Positions 12,871 to 26,083 of a stretch of 64,000 bases of DNA are shown here, piece after piece. Source of the DNA: Punica granatum (Eukaryota > Streptophyta > Magnoliopsida > Myrtales > Lythraceae); contig NC_045132.1 in the NCBI RefSeq assembly GCF_007655135.1, positions 18,118,534-18,182,533 of the forward strand, in the 5' to 3' direction. Position numbers and translations under genes: made by a program. How positions within the stretch are numbered: the stretch's first letter is position 1; each line of letters opens with the position of its first letter. Below the pieces are notes generated by a model. The model did no database searches and was not told the origin of the DNA. It saw nothing but the letters and a program-made list of their open reading frames with translations.

Positions 12871-14467
12871 AAAAATCTTTGTTTCTTCTAGAAAAATATT
12901 TTTGTCTACACTTATTTTCTGCACTTCGAGGTAAATGGGCTTAAGCACATAAAGGTCCACGGGACCACCCCAATAGGAGTAGCCCATGATCAAAGACTAG
13001 AGGATCCGTGGCACTACCTGATTTGGACAGCTGCCGGGGGAAGGTAATTCGAGAAAAAAGTGGTGAAATGCTCTAGCCAGGCTGATCAGATCAGTTAGCC
13101 AAGAGCTAGCTGTTAGCTTGTACTAAGGGAGGAATTTTGATTCTTTCCTGAACGGCATTATTGCATGAATTTGGACATACATGAGGACAAGTACGTGAGT
13201 CTACATGGTAGCGGGAGTTATTTCCTTGGTTTGCACACCAGATATGGAGAGTTAGCGCAACACACACGGTTACTAGCTCGATTAAGGAATTTGTTCGATA
13301 TTCTTCCTTTTTTGGGTTGATGCGTGTGAATCAAGGCAGAGGCATGGCTGGTGCCCTAAATCTGACGTCCAAGGAGTCTTTCCTTGGAGGAAGATAGCGT
13401 TTATGGAGATTGCTTGGAGGTCTAGCAAGTAAATTATTTTAGTTAGGCAATTTCCTTATCTTTAGCTAGTTAGAATATTATGTTTCCTAATTTAGCTAGT
13501 TGCTGGGGCAGCACAAATTTTATTACTTTATGTGGCTTATTTCCATAAAATAAGGCCGAGATATGCCCTTTAGGTTTTCTAGATCCATCCTATAAGAGTG
13601 AGAGGCGCCATTCGATGTAATCTCCCCCCTCCCCTCTCCGACATCAATCACATAATGGCTCTACTCTACGCACCTTTATTTTTATCTTTACTTCATCGCA
13701 CCGCACTTCAATAGCTATCTTTTCATGCACCCTTTCAATACCATGCAATAGCCTTCCGAGGCAATCCTACCGATCCGTCGGCATATCCCTTTTACCCCAC
13801 TTGGTTCCCGATCAAGGAGGTTTCCATGAGCTAAGGTTCCAGCCTCAACTCATCCTTTTCGGCTCCTAGTAGCGAACCCATTGCTTCATTCAACTTCTAG
13901 CTAATTTACCGCGAAGCCACACAACTCTCCCACGAGCCAATCCCGGTCGTAAGCTACATCCAAGACCGGCTTCTAGCCGTCTGTCGACATCATCCTACTA
14001 TTAGCACTCGAATTAGGGAGAATCCTAGCGGCTAAATTCTCGAGCTGTGTAATTGTTTGAACATCATAGTCAATCACTCCAACGACATCTCTCATAAACC
14101 CAGCTGCCGATTAAACCTCTGGACCTTTGGGGCCATGGTGTTACACTCTAGCACGGTAAGGTAGGTTGGTAGTTTCGCTACCAATCCTTGGGATTGCATC
14201 TTGGTACACCTGGTAACCCCAATCTCGTAAGATATTCAGCTAGTCGGCGTCGAAAGTGGGATTGCGTGATTCTACCTAAAACAAATTTATTGCACGCTTG
14301 TTTCATTTGTTGGCCAGGATTTACGTAAATTGATATTAACAAATTGCGTTACAATAAAATTTGACGTGAAGCAAAAGAAATAATTAGTAAATATAATTAA
14401 AAATATATGACGATACAATACCAATTTTAAAAGAAAAGATGTCAAACATTAATTTGAATTTTTCTAA
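12871..14467. other. Unclassified, probably repeat-derived intergenic DNA
   Basis: No recognisable coding region. About 13440-13700 has LTR-like composition, with repeated TTTAGCTAGTT phrases and a TATAAG-like box followed by a C-rich stretch, but no matching partner repeat was found. Calling it a retrotransposon end would be a guess. Confidence 0.35.
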
Positions 14468-14654
14468 TGGTGCGTTTGATTTTAGAGTTAAAATAAGTTT
14501 GATTTTGATTTTGATTTTGATTTTGATTGTGGAAAAGGACAAATGAGATGAGATTATAAATTTGACTTGGGAAACGTGTATTTTTGTTGTGTAGTGTGTT
14601 GAGTTAAAATCAAAATCATAATTCTAAAATCAAACTTACAAATCAAATGGGACC
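14468..14654. mobile_element. Tourist-like MITE (PIF/Harbinger type)
   Basis: A 187-bp element flanked by TAA on both sides (14465-14467 and 14655-14657). Its ends are inverted: TGGTGCGTTTGATTTTAGA on the left against GGTCCCATTTGATTT read from the right. A 3-bp TAA/TTA duplication and ends beginning with G-rich sequence then TTTGATT fit Tourist-like elements. The left arm contains a short GATTTT tandem array. It is non-coding. Confidence 0.7.
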
Positions 14655-15894
14655 TAAGAGTTCAGAACACACATGGACTGACAAATATTAAAGTGAGAGT
14701 TTTCATAAGGAAAAAAAGTCACTTTTGGTTATCAATATGTGGTGGTTTATTCAAGTTCTTTCTAAGTTTTTCTTAATTTAATTATGTTCAATCTTGCTCT
14801 CAACATTCCATGTGCTATTTTTACTTTTGTCTTTTACCATCAACTTTTTGTTCCAAAAAATTAATTTTGCGTTTTATTTAAATGATAATTAATTTTTGCA
14901 GATTAAAAAAATGAAATAGAAAATGGGAAAATATAGAAGGAACCACTAAGTCAGTTGAACCAAGGGGCGGGGAGGGTCACAAGCATCTACCGCACTCCCT
15001 CTCCCTCTGAGGTGGCCGATGATCACTGGGGTCGTTGCTGACCCCCAACCCCCGATTTGATCGGGATCTCAATAAATCGTTGCTTGAGCGGATTATCATG
15101 AGAGTGTATAAGAGAAGATGATATGTTGAAGAGGAACAATTTTCAACGTGGAAGGGAAGTCGACATTCTGCTGTGATTGATGTGAATGGTGACAAAGATC
15201 ATAATGAGATTGTAATTAATAATAATTACTTAAAGTTGATGCATCCCTATGAAAATCTTGTCTTGAGAATATTAACTAAGAAATGTCCTTTCTTTCATCG
15301 GAGAATACCATATTATCGTGGCATACCCACCTCTACTTTGTTTGAAAGGCTCGAAATAATTGCATCTTCTATGGTTTTGCTCATATCACTGCTCAAGTCC
15401 TTCCTCAAATTCAGGTTGTTGTTCGTTATAGGCTGTGTGGAATTAAGGATTTTGAGAAGAAGGCCATTTCAGCACAACACAAAAAACTTCTTTCAAATTG
15501 GGGTGTATTATAGTAAGACTATTTGTATAATGCGTCCGTGACATGGGTGTTATTGAGGCTCTGTGATGCCTTTTTTGGTTAGCTTCTGACAGACCTTCAG
15601 GCAATGAAAATATTTTCTTCACAATCAAATGAACTCTCCTCCATTTGCCAAAATAAAAAATAAATAAAAATGTATCTATATATATTACCTCTCCTCTATT
15701 AGTAATTAGAATCGGTATCTTGCTTCTAAGGGCTTATGTCAGACCAAATATAGGGAAATTCCAACATAATATAAGCATTTTTAAATATCAGGTTATAATA
15801 ATTTGATTTTCTTAATACCGAAACTCAACTTTATTTATTGTTTTTAGAGTTTGTACTTGGTACACATAGAGTTTCATGCATGAGTTTGCCAAAT
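14655..15894. other. Intergenic stretch downstream of the first histidine kinase
   Basis: Apart from the presumed 3' UTR of the kinase gene on the minus strand near 15600-15894, nothing here could be identified. The open frame at 15173-15541 on the plus strand has no family features and atypical composition. Confidence 0.4.
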
Positions 15895-18571
15895 CTATGT
15901 GATGTTCATCTCTTGGAGAACTTCGACGAGTCTTTCTTTCTCGAGAGGCTTTTGGATGTACGAGTCCATCCCCACCTCGAATGCCATCTTCACTTCTGGA
16001 CCCTCAGAATGAGCACTAACTGCAATGATTGGAATTCGGACGTTGTATTCCAACTCCTCTTGCCTGATCCTTCGAGTCGCATCATAACCATTCACTATCG
16101 GCATCTGCTAAGAGGTGAAAATTAGACTCCCATCTAAATTATAATTAGCGAGCTAGTATCACTTTAGGCATTAAAACCAAGAGAATTTGGAATATAGACT
16201 TCGGAAAAAAAACGTTTCTATAGCATATGTTCCTCGCCGTCAGCAGCGGTCTGATAAGTAAAATTAAGGGGGAAAGAATCAATTTTCAGTTGTAAGACAA
16301 GAAAATTTCATATCATGACAGATACCAGATTTCAAGAATATCTTGAGAAATCCCAACAAATTGTTTTCATGTCACCAAAAACTTTCTGCAACAATTGGTA
16401 GACAAAGAACCATTTTCAAATTTTTGTATTCCTGCTATCATCGGAAAACCTTTTGATCTTGTGCAATTTAAAACTTTTCGTCCCGATTTTTTCTTTGGTA
16501 TCAATAAAGAAACTAACAAAAAAGGACTACTCCAAGTTTATGTTTCCGTCTTCATAGCTAAGTTATAAAATTAAAAGAAAAATAGTATATATAGATATAT
16601 ATATATATCGATGACCGAACTTATTTAGAGATTATTACCTCACAGTCCATTAGGATGAAATCATAAGGCAAAGCAGAAGATGAAAATGAGGCTCCATCGG
16701 CAAGCTTCCTCAGCTCTCTGAGCTTACTGGAAACGATTGACACAGCCTCGTCCCCATCTTCGCAGACATCAACACTTGCCCCGAGACTCAGACAAGTCCA
16801 CTTAGCCAACCTCTGTAGCACCAAAACGTCCTCCACCACCAGTACCTTCTTCCCGCTCAATAGCCTCACCTCGTCAGGACCCTCTTCTCTTATCGAACCT
16901 GAACTACTATCATCATCACCGACTGCAATCTTCTTCATCTTTCCTGTTCTGTTCCTCACTGCTGAGGATCCCTTAAACTCAGGCAGAAGCTTGATCACCT
17001 CGATCAAACGGGTCCCATGAAATGGCCTCGAAATGATTACATCATTCGAGAGGTCTAGGTCGGGCTCCTCCTCCAGGATTCTCCTGTAATGAGCAGATGG
17101 CTTATCAAGCCACACTACCTTGCAGCTGGCAGTATTGGTATTCTGAATCCCTCTTCTGAATTCCGATACGACTCTGATGAGTTCCATAATCGGCCCAAAA
17201 CTCAAGTCAACCACAAGAAGCAAGAACCGGCTATCAAAGGGTTGAATCTGGTCTTGGTCGCTGCTGGAGTTGTTTGAGGCCGACTCGCTTAGGCTATCTG
17301 CATTCTGGGACATGTCAGATTCCCCCGATGAGCTGTGGCAAGAGAGGTCCAGATATCGCTTGGCCTTCCTCAGAATTGAAGGGAGCTTAATCCATTCCCT
17401 CCCTGCCCAAACTTTTATCCCGAGCCTCTCCATGTAGCTCTTTGACACCCTCCTCCTCTCCGTGCCCCCTATCAGTAGAATGGCCAGCGATAAACCCTCA
17501 TAGCTCGAGCGGCAAGGAAGGCTCAGGTCCGCCTCAGGACCAAAAACATTTTTGGATCCTTTTTCGGCGCCTTCCTCATTCATCAACTTGTGGGGTGAAA
17601 CAAGAATGCCACCTGAAACAGCAAACAGCATGTTGAAGCGGAAGCATGTCCCCGTCTTCTCAATCTCCTTTTCCACGATCTTTATGTCACCTCCCATCAG
17701 ACGCACCTGAATTAATCAAAGATCCCAAATTCAGCACTAGGAAAAATTACCCATTCCTTGGCAAAAACTGTTCCTATCAACTTCAATTTAAAGAAGACAT
17801 GAAAATTTGTCTGAAAAGATGAGAGAAAGAAGTGTTCAGACAAACTTTTCACGTTGTAAATGGAAAGCTTGATTAATTAATTTTACCAGAGACTGAACGA
17901 TCCCGAGGCCTAAGCCGGTCCCTCCTTCTCCCTGAGCAGTTTCCTGTACCTGTACATAATTCTCAAACACAGAATTCCATTTCTCTTTTGGAATCCCTTT
18001 GCCAGTATCGTTCACCTCGAACACAAACTCCATGGAATTTGGTTTCCTCTGCAATCTGTTCACCCCCTCGTCATCTTTGCACCAGCCTTCTCCCTTCCCA
18101 AAGAACCACGAGGACAACCTTTTCTTCTGTGCCTTCTGATTAGTCGTATGGATGGTATGATCCTCCGAGTTTGGTTCCTGAGCCCATGCTCGAACTGTTA
18201 TATGCCCCTCAGGTGTGAACTTCACTGCATTGCTTAATAAGTTGCTGAGGATCCGCTTGAGCTTTCCCCTGTCTCCCTTTACGATTGAGTGCTTAAGCAT
18301 CGAGCCGTCAAAGAGGTCCAGGACCACGTCAACGTTTTTCTTCATGGCCACGGGATGGAACATATCAACCACGTCCTCAAGGAGTTGTGCCAAGTCAAAC
18401 TCTTCCTCCTCGAGCACCATCTTTCCGGCCTCAATCTTGCTCTTATCGAGAATAGAATTCAGTAAACCTGAACACAATGCATAGTATTGCTGCCAAACAT
18501 CAGTTTCCCAGTTATATACATAAAATAATAAACTTAAGGGCCTGACTATATTTGGAAAAGTGCTTTAGGTC

Positions 18572-18609
<38 letters not shown>

Positions 18610-19494
18610 CTCATCTCAAGTCTCAGTTAAGAAAACTAGATCGTTATAGACTTTTTGGGCCGCAAAAGATGGCCATATATTACACCTTTTTTTTTCCTTC
18701 TTTCTTTCTTTATAGACAAATTTGTAACACGTTTGGTTGTAGGGGAAACGATAGTATTTTTTAAATGATATAATAATAAATTATGTACGTCCTCATCCAA
18801 CAAGATTGACCTTTTAAAAGGGAAAATTTGCAAATGCTTGTGATTAATCCAATAATATTTTTTTTCGGTTATAAGGGAGGCCTATAGCCTAATACAATCT
18901 AATAATATTCTTAGACCCGAAAAAGACTCAAAATTAATCACAAGCATTTCCAAAAATTTAAGACAACACAATGCAACCAGTTGAACCAATTGCTGGTCTA
19001 ACTAAATATAAGAACAGGAAATAGTTGTATTTGAAGTACTTTCTTTTTGGAAGTAAATTACGTCTGAGAGCATTTCTACCTAACAAGTCCTTCGCGCAAT
19101 TGTCCATTTGCTCCAAATTCTTAGCTAGCTCGGTCATAGGGGCAGCCTCATGATAGCACATCTCAATGAATGCACTGATGCAGGCAAGGGAGGCACGGAT
19201 GTCATGGCTTGCTTTTGCGAAGGCAATGCTCTCGTTCTGAGCCTGTCGAGTCGCCTCCATCTGTTCAATGAGCCTAGCAGACAGGCGCATCTCTCTCCTT
19301 GCAGCCCTCACGATTACGCATATGAAGCTGAGGATGACTATGAGCTGTAAAACAATTAACATTACAAGCACTATGAGCGCGAGCTTGCTCTTAACCGGTA
19401 GTTCAGGCTCTTCATGGAAACGTAACAAAGATATACTTACCAGAAACACGAAGAACCAAACAGGTCGTAACACAGGAAAGGAGCTGAGTTGCAT
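15895..19494 (-). CDS. CKI1-like hybrid histidine kinase lacking the extracytoplasmic sensor (copy A)
   Basis: Four exons join in frame: 19494-19080, 18467-17887, 17706-16639 and 16104-15895, giving 757 residues. CKI1-type kinases pass phosphate from a His to a receiver Asp and on to AHP proteins in the cytokinin pathway. Visible features are an N-terminal hydrophobic start, a membrane segment (about 38-62), and an intact H-box SHDIR (His97). These are followed by an N-box NLLSNAVKFT, a G1 box NDTGKGIP and a G2 box GTGLGLG. The receiver has LVVED, acceptor Asp686 in LMDCE, Ser in AVSAH where Thr is common, and Lys in QKPL. Compared with copy B, the two exons coding for the roughly 300-residue outer domain are missing. 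The first exon reads through a GTAAGT that is the intron 1 donor in B. It may be a constitutive form or a decaying duplicate. Confidence 0.85.
18574..18604. repeat. (AT)n microsatellite in intron 1 of kinase copy A
   Basis: An uninterrupted run of about 15 AT units inside the intron between 19079 and 18468. Confidence 0.9.
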
Positions 19495-22401
19495 GTTGTT
19501 CTCTTCAACTTCTGATGAGGAAGATTCAGATTCCTATACATTATTGTTTGCTTATCAGAGCAATACAACCGTTTGAAATTTAATTTTCTGACTGAGAATT
19601 AAAGAAGCAATACTGGAATACACACACTAACTTATATGTAAGAGAAATTTCCCTTCTGAATGTAAATAATGAAATATAATACGAGGCTTTTCTTTATAAT
19701 TTACATGATTTCATGTAATCACATATATCTGACTGTTCTCAAATTCACTTCTTTGTAAATAATTTAACTTGGGATTACTTTCCTAATATTTTTATTCTAA
19801 TTCTTTATTAGTATCTTAAATAAAATGTGAAACATCTACTTGTAGATATTGTTCGACCGTTACTGAAATACACGCAACGTTCTCAAAATCCCATATATAC
19901 ATTTAGCACGTGTTTGAATGGATCGCCATAACGGCCCCGTTACCATTCTAGGTGGGATAAAAAATTCCATATATATATATAGTTTAAGTTTGTGTAACCT
20001 ATAACTGGAGATCCATCGGGGCCTTCAATTCCACATCCATCTAAAGATCTAATGCCCGATCATGTGAGTCTTCATGACTATTCCAGCTTTAACGGGACTG
20101 GCTATGAGAAAGCAATATAACATATGCAACTTCGTATAAAATTGTCGAGCATCTACCTCACATTCAAATGCACTAAAAAAAAAACAAAAACATAAGTTAG
20201 GAATCTCTACCCGGAAAGATCAAGATATCTGCAATTATAGAACATATATAATACAAAATTACGAAGTTCTTGTAGCTGCATGGTTAGAGGAGGAGGATGA
20301 CGAGAAGGAAGTTCATTAGCCAGAAAGAAAAACTTTACCTTACAAAAAAAACCCTAAGTAAAAGAACTAAGTTGCCAACTGCCAAAGATGATGATGATAT
20401 ATGAACGAAAGAAAAGGTACTCGCTAGATTTCCCTTTCATGTAGATTATAATAACGTATCAGTCCATGGTTTTCTTTTACTGCTTGGTTACGAGAGAATC
20501 CAGTTTCTTGTGATAGCATTAAAAACGAAATCTAGATAATAATGGCAAATTTTGTTTTATTTATTAGATAATGTAATTGAACGTGGAGGGTTGGTGCAGT
20601 TGACAAAATGTACAAAGGTGGATGACACTCCATAGTCTCAACTTTTAAAAAAAAAAATTGTAGCGGAAAAAGGGGCCCGAGGAGTGAGTAATTGACTCTA
20701 GTTAAATTCCCGCCGCCGGTTAAGATCATATGCCGCCGCTAAAAGAAATAGCGGCACTTCCTAAATCACATACTAAGTAGTTTGTACCTAGATAGTATAT
20801 GTGATGCGCGTTGAAATCTCAAATGAAGATATTGTTTGACTGCTGAAATGCACGCGATAAATACTACTTAATGAATAGATTTATCTCATTATGTGTGAAT
20901 GACAAATCTCTTCAAAGGAGATGATGATAGCATTTAATTAACATGATATCAGAACAGTCATCTCAGATGTACTGACCTACTGTGGCTTTTCTGGATGTCC
21001 ATCAAGGGCACTTGTAACTTTTGAACATCAACAGCTAAATGCAACAATACAAGGAAGATGGATGATCTGACAACTGGACAATTTGACTTCATCAGCAGGA
21101 GCACTTTTTTTCAATTATACAAAAGGCCTATGGACCTAATACAAAGAAAAATATATTTAGCAAACCTAATGAAAGCACATAAGCAGTTCCGCAATGAAAA
21201 TAAAACCAAGAATCTCTAAATTACCATAGCGATGGCATGTACTACTACGGTACATCTCATTTCTCCGTTAGTTGGAGTACTTCATCAAAAACAAATAATA
21301 TATTGCACGGAATCAAGCATGGACAGAGACGGCCTAGAGGGCAGCAGTCGCCCTTTATAAAATTTTCACGCTTTAAGAAAATTTATATATGGTTATTTGA
21401 TTTTGATGAAATTCCTTATGTTCTTCATTCTTCCAGACTGCTTACAGTACAGAAAACTATTCTTTTTCTGAAGCTTCTTTTCTCTGTAGCAATTCACGTG
21501 TCTAATTGATCCACACTAAACTTTTTCTGGTATTTTTACGATCATGCAAAACATATTTCTATAGCACTCTGATATAGTACTCGCAGGAACTACAAAAGTG
21601 TTTGGTAAAGTGCGATCAAAGCCGTGCATTGCAATATGTGTGAGATGCTTGAAACCTCCTCTTGTGCTCATTATGCCGACGTTTCTCGAAAAAGTATAGG
21701 CATATATGTTTCGTATGGTCAATTATGGATTCAACAGAGAACTGAATATCTCCTTCACTTATTAGAACTTGTAAAGCACAGCAAAGATACAACAATGTTC
21801 ATTTTCTAAGGACAGTTTTACCCTCCGATGCAAATGATAACTCCATGATAGATTCAAATTAATGAAAATCTGCACTAGGGTTAATGGGTTTCGATGGACA
21901 ATAAAGCCATAGAGAAGGAGAAGGATGTATCAGGAAATGGCCTAGGCTACATTAAAACTTACTATTTACCAATAAGAAAAAATCTTAGCTGGTACTGTCG
22001 AGTCTACCTAACAACACATTTTCCTCTCTTTCCCTTTTCCGGATTTTCAACTCCCGTTGGAGCCTAATCTTCTCAATTTCTGGCCTTATTTTCTCATCTT
22101 CTGTAACTTTTGTCGAACCCCTTGGATTTACTTGTTAGGAAAGGAGAGCCAAGCTAAGGCTTACGGTGGTGGAAGGTGATGAGTTTCTGCTGAGCAGTCT
22201 ATTTCGTAGCAAACGAAGGATGATGATCATGAGAACAAGTATGATTCAGTCCTTGGGAATACTTGTTCTAAGTGTTATCGACCCTCTGAATCCGCTGTCA
22301 ATATGAGTGTACAGTGCCTAAATTTGTCATCAACATAATCTTCATAATCAACAAATTGAAATTCATTTTACAAACAAACTCAGAAATGGGCAAAGTGAAA
22401 T
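19495..22401. other. Intergenic region between the two histidine kinases
   Basis: Contains the upstream region of copy A and the downstream region of copy B, both on the minus strand. I see no gene. Two short stretches on the plus strand, T-rich followed by AGGCCTAT.G.CCTAATACAA (about 21108-21145, and a relative at 18858-18905), look like poly(A)-tailed ends of minus-strand retroposons. A phrase GATATTGTT.GAC.G..GAAAT..ACGC is repeated near 19846 and 20828, suggesting a small duplication. Confidence 0.4.
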
Positions 22402-25400
22402 TCATGCAATGTTCAATTTACAGAGGATTTCCATGAGGCTGTCTCTCGTGAGAGGCTTTTGGAGGTACGAGTCCATCCCGGCATCTGAAGTCATCTTTAC
22501 CTCTGGGCCCCCAGAATGAGCAGTCAATGCAATGATCGGGATTCGAACATTGTACCGCTTCTCCTCCTCCCTGATTCTTCGAGTTGCTTCGTAACCATTT
22601 ATTCTCGGCAACTGCACAAGATATCAATTATAGCTTTCCGATCAGATGAATTTGCCTTCAATTCGAAACCCAGAGAAGTCATATATTTCCAAAGCTTGCT
22701 ACCTCGGTAGTCTTTCTTATTCTTCTATAATTTAAAAAAAAATTCATAAGAAATTACCTGACAGTCCATGAGGATGAAATCATAAGTCAGCACGGCAGAA
22801 GAAGAGGCTCCATCCCCAAGCCCCTTCTGCTCACCAAGCCTGCCCGATACGATCAACACCGCCTCTTCCCCATTCCCACAGACCTCTACACTTGCCCCAA
22901 GATTCATAACCAATGCCTTTGCGGCCTTTTGTAGCACTAGCTGGTCCTCCACTACCAATGCCCTTTTCCCACTCAGCGGCTTGGATGCTCCTGGAGCGGC
23001 CCCCCTGACTTCTCTTATCGAACTGGTACTATAGTCAACTTCCCCTACTGTGAGGCCCAGTTTCCTACTCTTCATCTTCAGGCTCTGATTCCTCACCACC
23101 GATGATCCCCCAAACTCGGGCAATAGCCTGATCGCCTCAATCAAGCGGCTCCCGTGGAAGGGCCTTGAGACAATAATATTGTCCCAGCGGTCGAGCTTAC
23201 CCTCCTTCTCCAGGACAATCCTGTAGTTAGCACGTGGCTTATCAAGCCAGACTACCTTGCAGCTGGTGGCACTACTATGGATCCCTTTCCTGAATGCCCG
23301 TACAAACCTAATCAATTCCTGGATCGGCCCGAAACTCATATCAATTACCAGCAGTAAGAATCCACTGCGACTGTGAACCGGCAGACTCGGGCTTGATCCT
23401 TTGCTTGAGTTCTTTGAGGCAGACCTGCTCAGGCTCTCACTCTTCTGATGACTAACATCCGATCTGCCCGACGAGCTGTGGTGAGAGAGGTTCAGCTTTT
23501 GCTGAGCCGTCCTCAGGAGAAACGGAAGGTCAGTCCACTCCCTCGCTTCCCAGACCCTTATCCCAAACCTCTCGAAGAAGCTCCGACATACTCTCCTACG
23601 CTCCTCATCCCCCATCAACAAGACTACACCTGATGATCCCACTGGTCTCGGGCTGCTGTTCTGCTTTGGACTCCCCCGCATGCTCAAGCTTCGGCTAGGA
23701 CTCGGGGTTCGGATTGTCAGGCATGGCCATGGATTAATTTCTCTCTGGGGACCTAGTTCAATGTCTTCCCCTTTCATCGACTTGTCAGGTGAAGCACTGA
23801 TGTTACCCAGCACGGTTAGAACAACATTAAAGCGGAAGCATGTCCCTTTCTCGCCAATATCCTTGTCTACGATCTTTATATCGCCACCCATTAGACGTAC
23901 CTGAAATAGTAAATCTGAATTTAATATGAGAAACTATATTTGAAGCAAATCAAATGCAGAATTAGTAGTTTCGACAGGTCTTACGAAAGACTGGACGCTC
24001 CCAAGGCCAAGACCGGTGCCTCCTTGTCCCTCAGATGCATCCTTTATCTGATTATAGTCCTCAAACACCGACTTACGTTTCTCTTTCGGTATCCCTTTCC
24101 CTGTATCATTCACCTCGAACACAAACTCCATGGAATTTGGGTTCCTCTGGAATGCGACTACCTCCTGAACATCCTGATTTGCCACATCCTTCCCAAAGAA
24201 CAAGCCTGACAAATTCTTCCGCCACCCCTTCTGATTATCCGCTATTATGACATTCTCCAAGCTCATTTTCTGGGCCCACACCCGAACTGTTATATGCCCC
24301 TTGGGCGTGAATTTCACCGCGTTGTGCAACAGGTTACTCAGGATCTGCTTGAGCTTTCTCTTGTCACCCCTTACGAACGAGTGCTCAAGAACCGAGCCAT
24401 CAAAGAAGTCCAAGACCAAGTCTACATCCTTATTCATGGCAAAAGGATGGAACATATCAACCGAATCCTCAAGAAGTTGGGCCAAATTGAAGTCTTCCTC
24501 CTCAAGCTGCATCTCCCCCGCCTCGATCTTGCTCGTGTCAAGAATGGAATTCAATATACCTGAACACAATAATTTATCACTGTCATTCATCGGTCATATT
24601 TTTCGGAACTTCTTTCTATACATTCGAAAATAAGGTGAATGGCTACCCGTTGAACCACATAATTCTACTGTTTCTTGGCCATGTGAGCAGTTTAATCGTT
24701 GTATCTAGTTTTCTCAGGAAAATATTATGCGAATCAATACCTAACAGCTCGTTTGCACATTTATCCATTTGCTGCAAGTTCATTACGAGCTCAGGCATTG
24801 TAGCAGCCTCATGATAGGAATTCTCGATGAGGGTGGTTATGCAAGCGAGGGAAGTCCGAATGTTATGGCTTGCTTCGACAAAGGCTTTGCTCTTTCTCAT
24901 ACTCTTCCTCTCAGCCTGTTGGGTCGCCTCCATATGCTCAATGAGCCTTGCACACAAGTGCATCTCTCTCCTCGTGGATCCCGCAATTATGCATACAAAG
25001 CTTAGTACAGCTACAAGCAGAGCAACAATTAGCGTTACGAACAATATGAGCACAAGCTTGCTTTTCCCACGGATGGTGCTCGTCAGAGAGTCGTCTGGAA
25101 CAGCCAGTATGTATACCTACATACATCGGAAATTGCATCATTGGACAAATGAAAAAGGTTGTCATGTTCATCCAATGCACATCCAGTTTCATGAATGGAA
25201 CTGAATGGATTGAAACATTTCTACGCGAAATTTTTCAAAAAAGTAAAAGAACTTGCTGCATACCGATTCTATTCCCAGAATTTTAATGTGTGAACAATAG
25301 AGCACATACGTCGTGCTCAAGTAGGTGATTCTGGCATCCCTTAACTTGTCATCACCACCGCTGGAATAATCGCATGTCAGATTCACGAGCTGAACCATCT

Positions 25401-26049
25401 CACCTTGTCCACTCTTCACCTCAAAGGAGACTGATCCATCGCCAACAAGAGATGGTTGAGTATTCGGGAGGCCTTGGAGAAGAAGTCTCCCATCTTGACT
25501 GATCAAGTACAAGCTCGCACCCTCAAGATTCATGCTCAAGAACATCCCTTTCAGAGAATTCACTGGAACCCCAACCGAAATTATGCCTCCAATCCCGAGG
25601 CGGGCTGTGTTTGTCAGGACAAGATCCTGATCACTGTTCCACCCAGCTTCTAAAGATGCAAAATACCCGCTCGAGCTGTTGACGGCTTTACGAAACCAGC
25701 CAGAATTATCTGTATGGACCAATGGATGGTAAGGAAAGGCAATTCCATAGAGATTTCCTGTATCGGGGTCCACGAGCTGCTTATACCAATTGTACGAACT
25801 CGAATTGGAAGGACTTGAGGAATTGGCATAAAGTGAGACCACTCTGTTTCCATCGAGGTAATAGGAGAAGAACAAGCCACCTAATCCAATGTATGAAATC
25901 TCCGAGACAAATGGAACCACTGATAATGTTTGAAACATCAATGGAGCCACCTGTTACAAGAAGCGATCTTAGACGAAAATTCACTTCTACCATGTCATTT
26001 ACCCGAGATCATAAGTTAAAGCTTGCCTACGGATCATGAGAAGACTGCT

Positions 26050-26083
<34 letters not shown>

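Noticed and set aside
22418..22627. Second minus-strand frame across the receiver exon of kinase B
   Set aside because: Out-of-frame shadow of exon 22611-22402, which joins the conserved receiver motif in the other frame.
26053..26080. AT dinucleotide arrays as possible regulatory or CRISPR-like repeats
   Set aside because: Simple microsatellites inside introns and intergenic DNA; no spacer-repeat structure.
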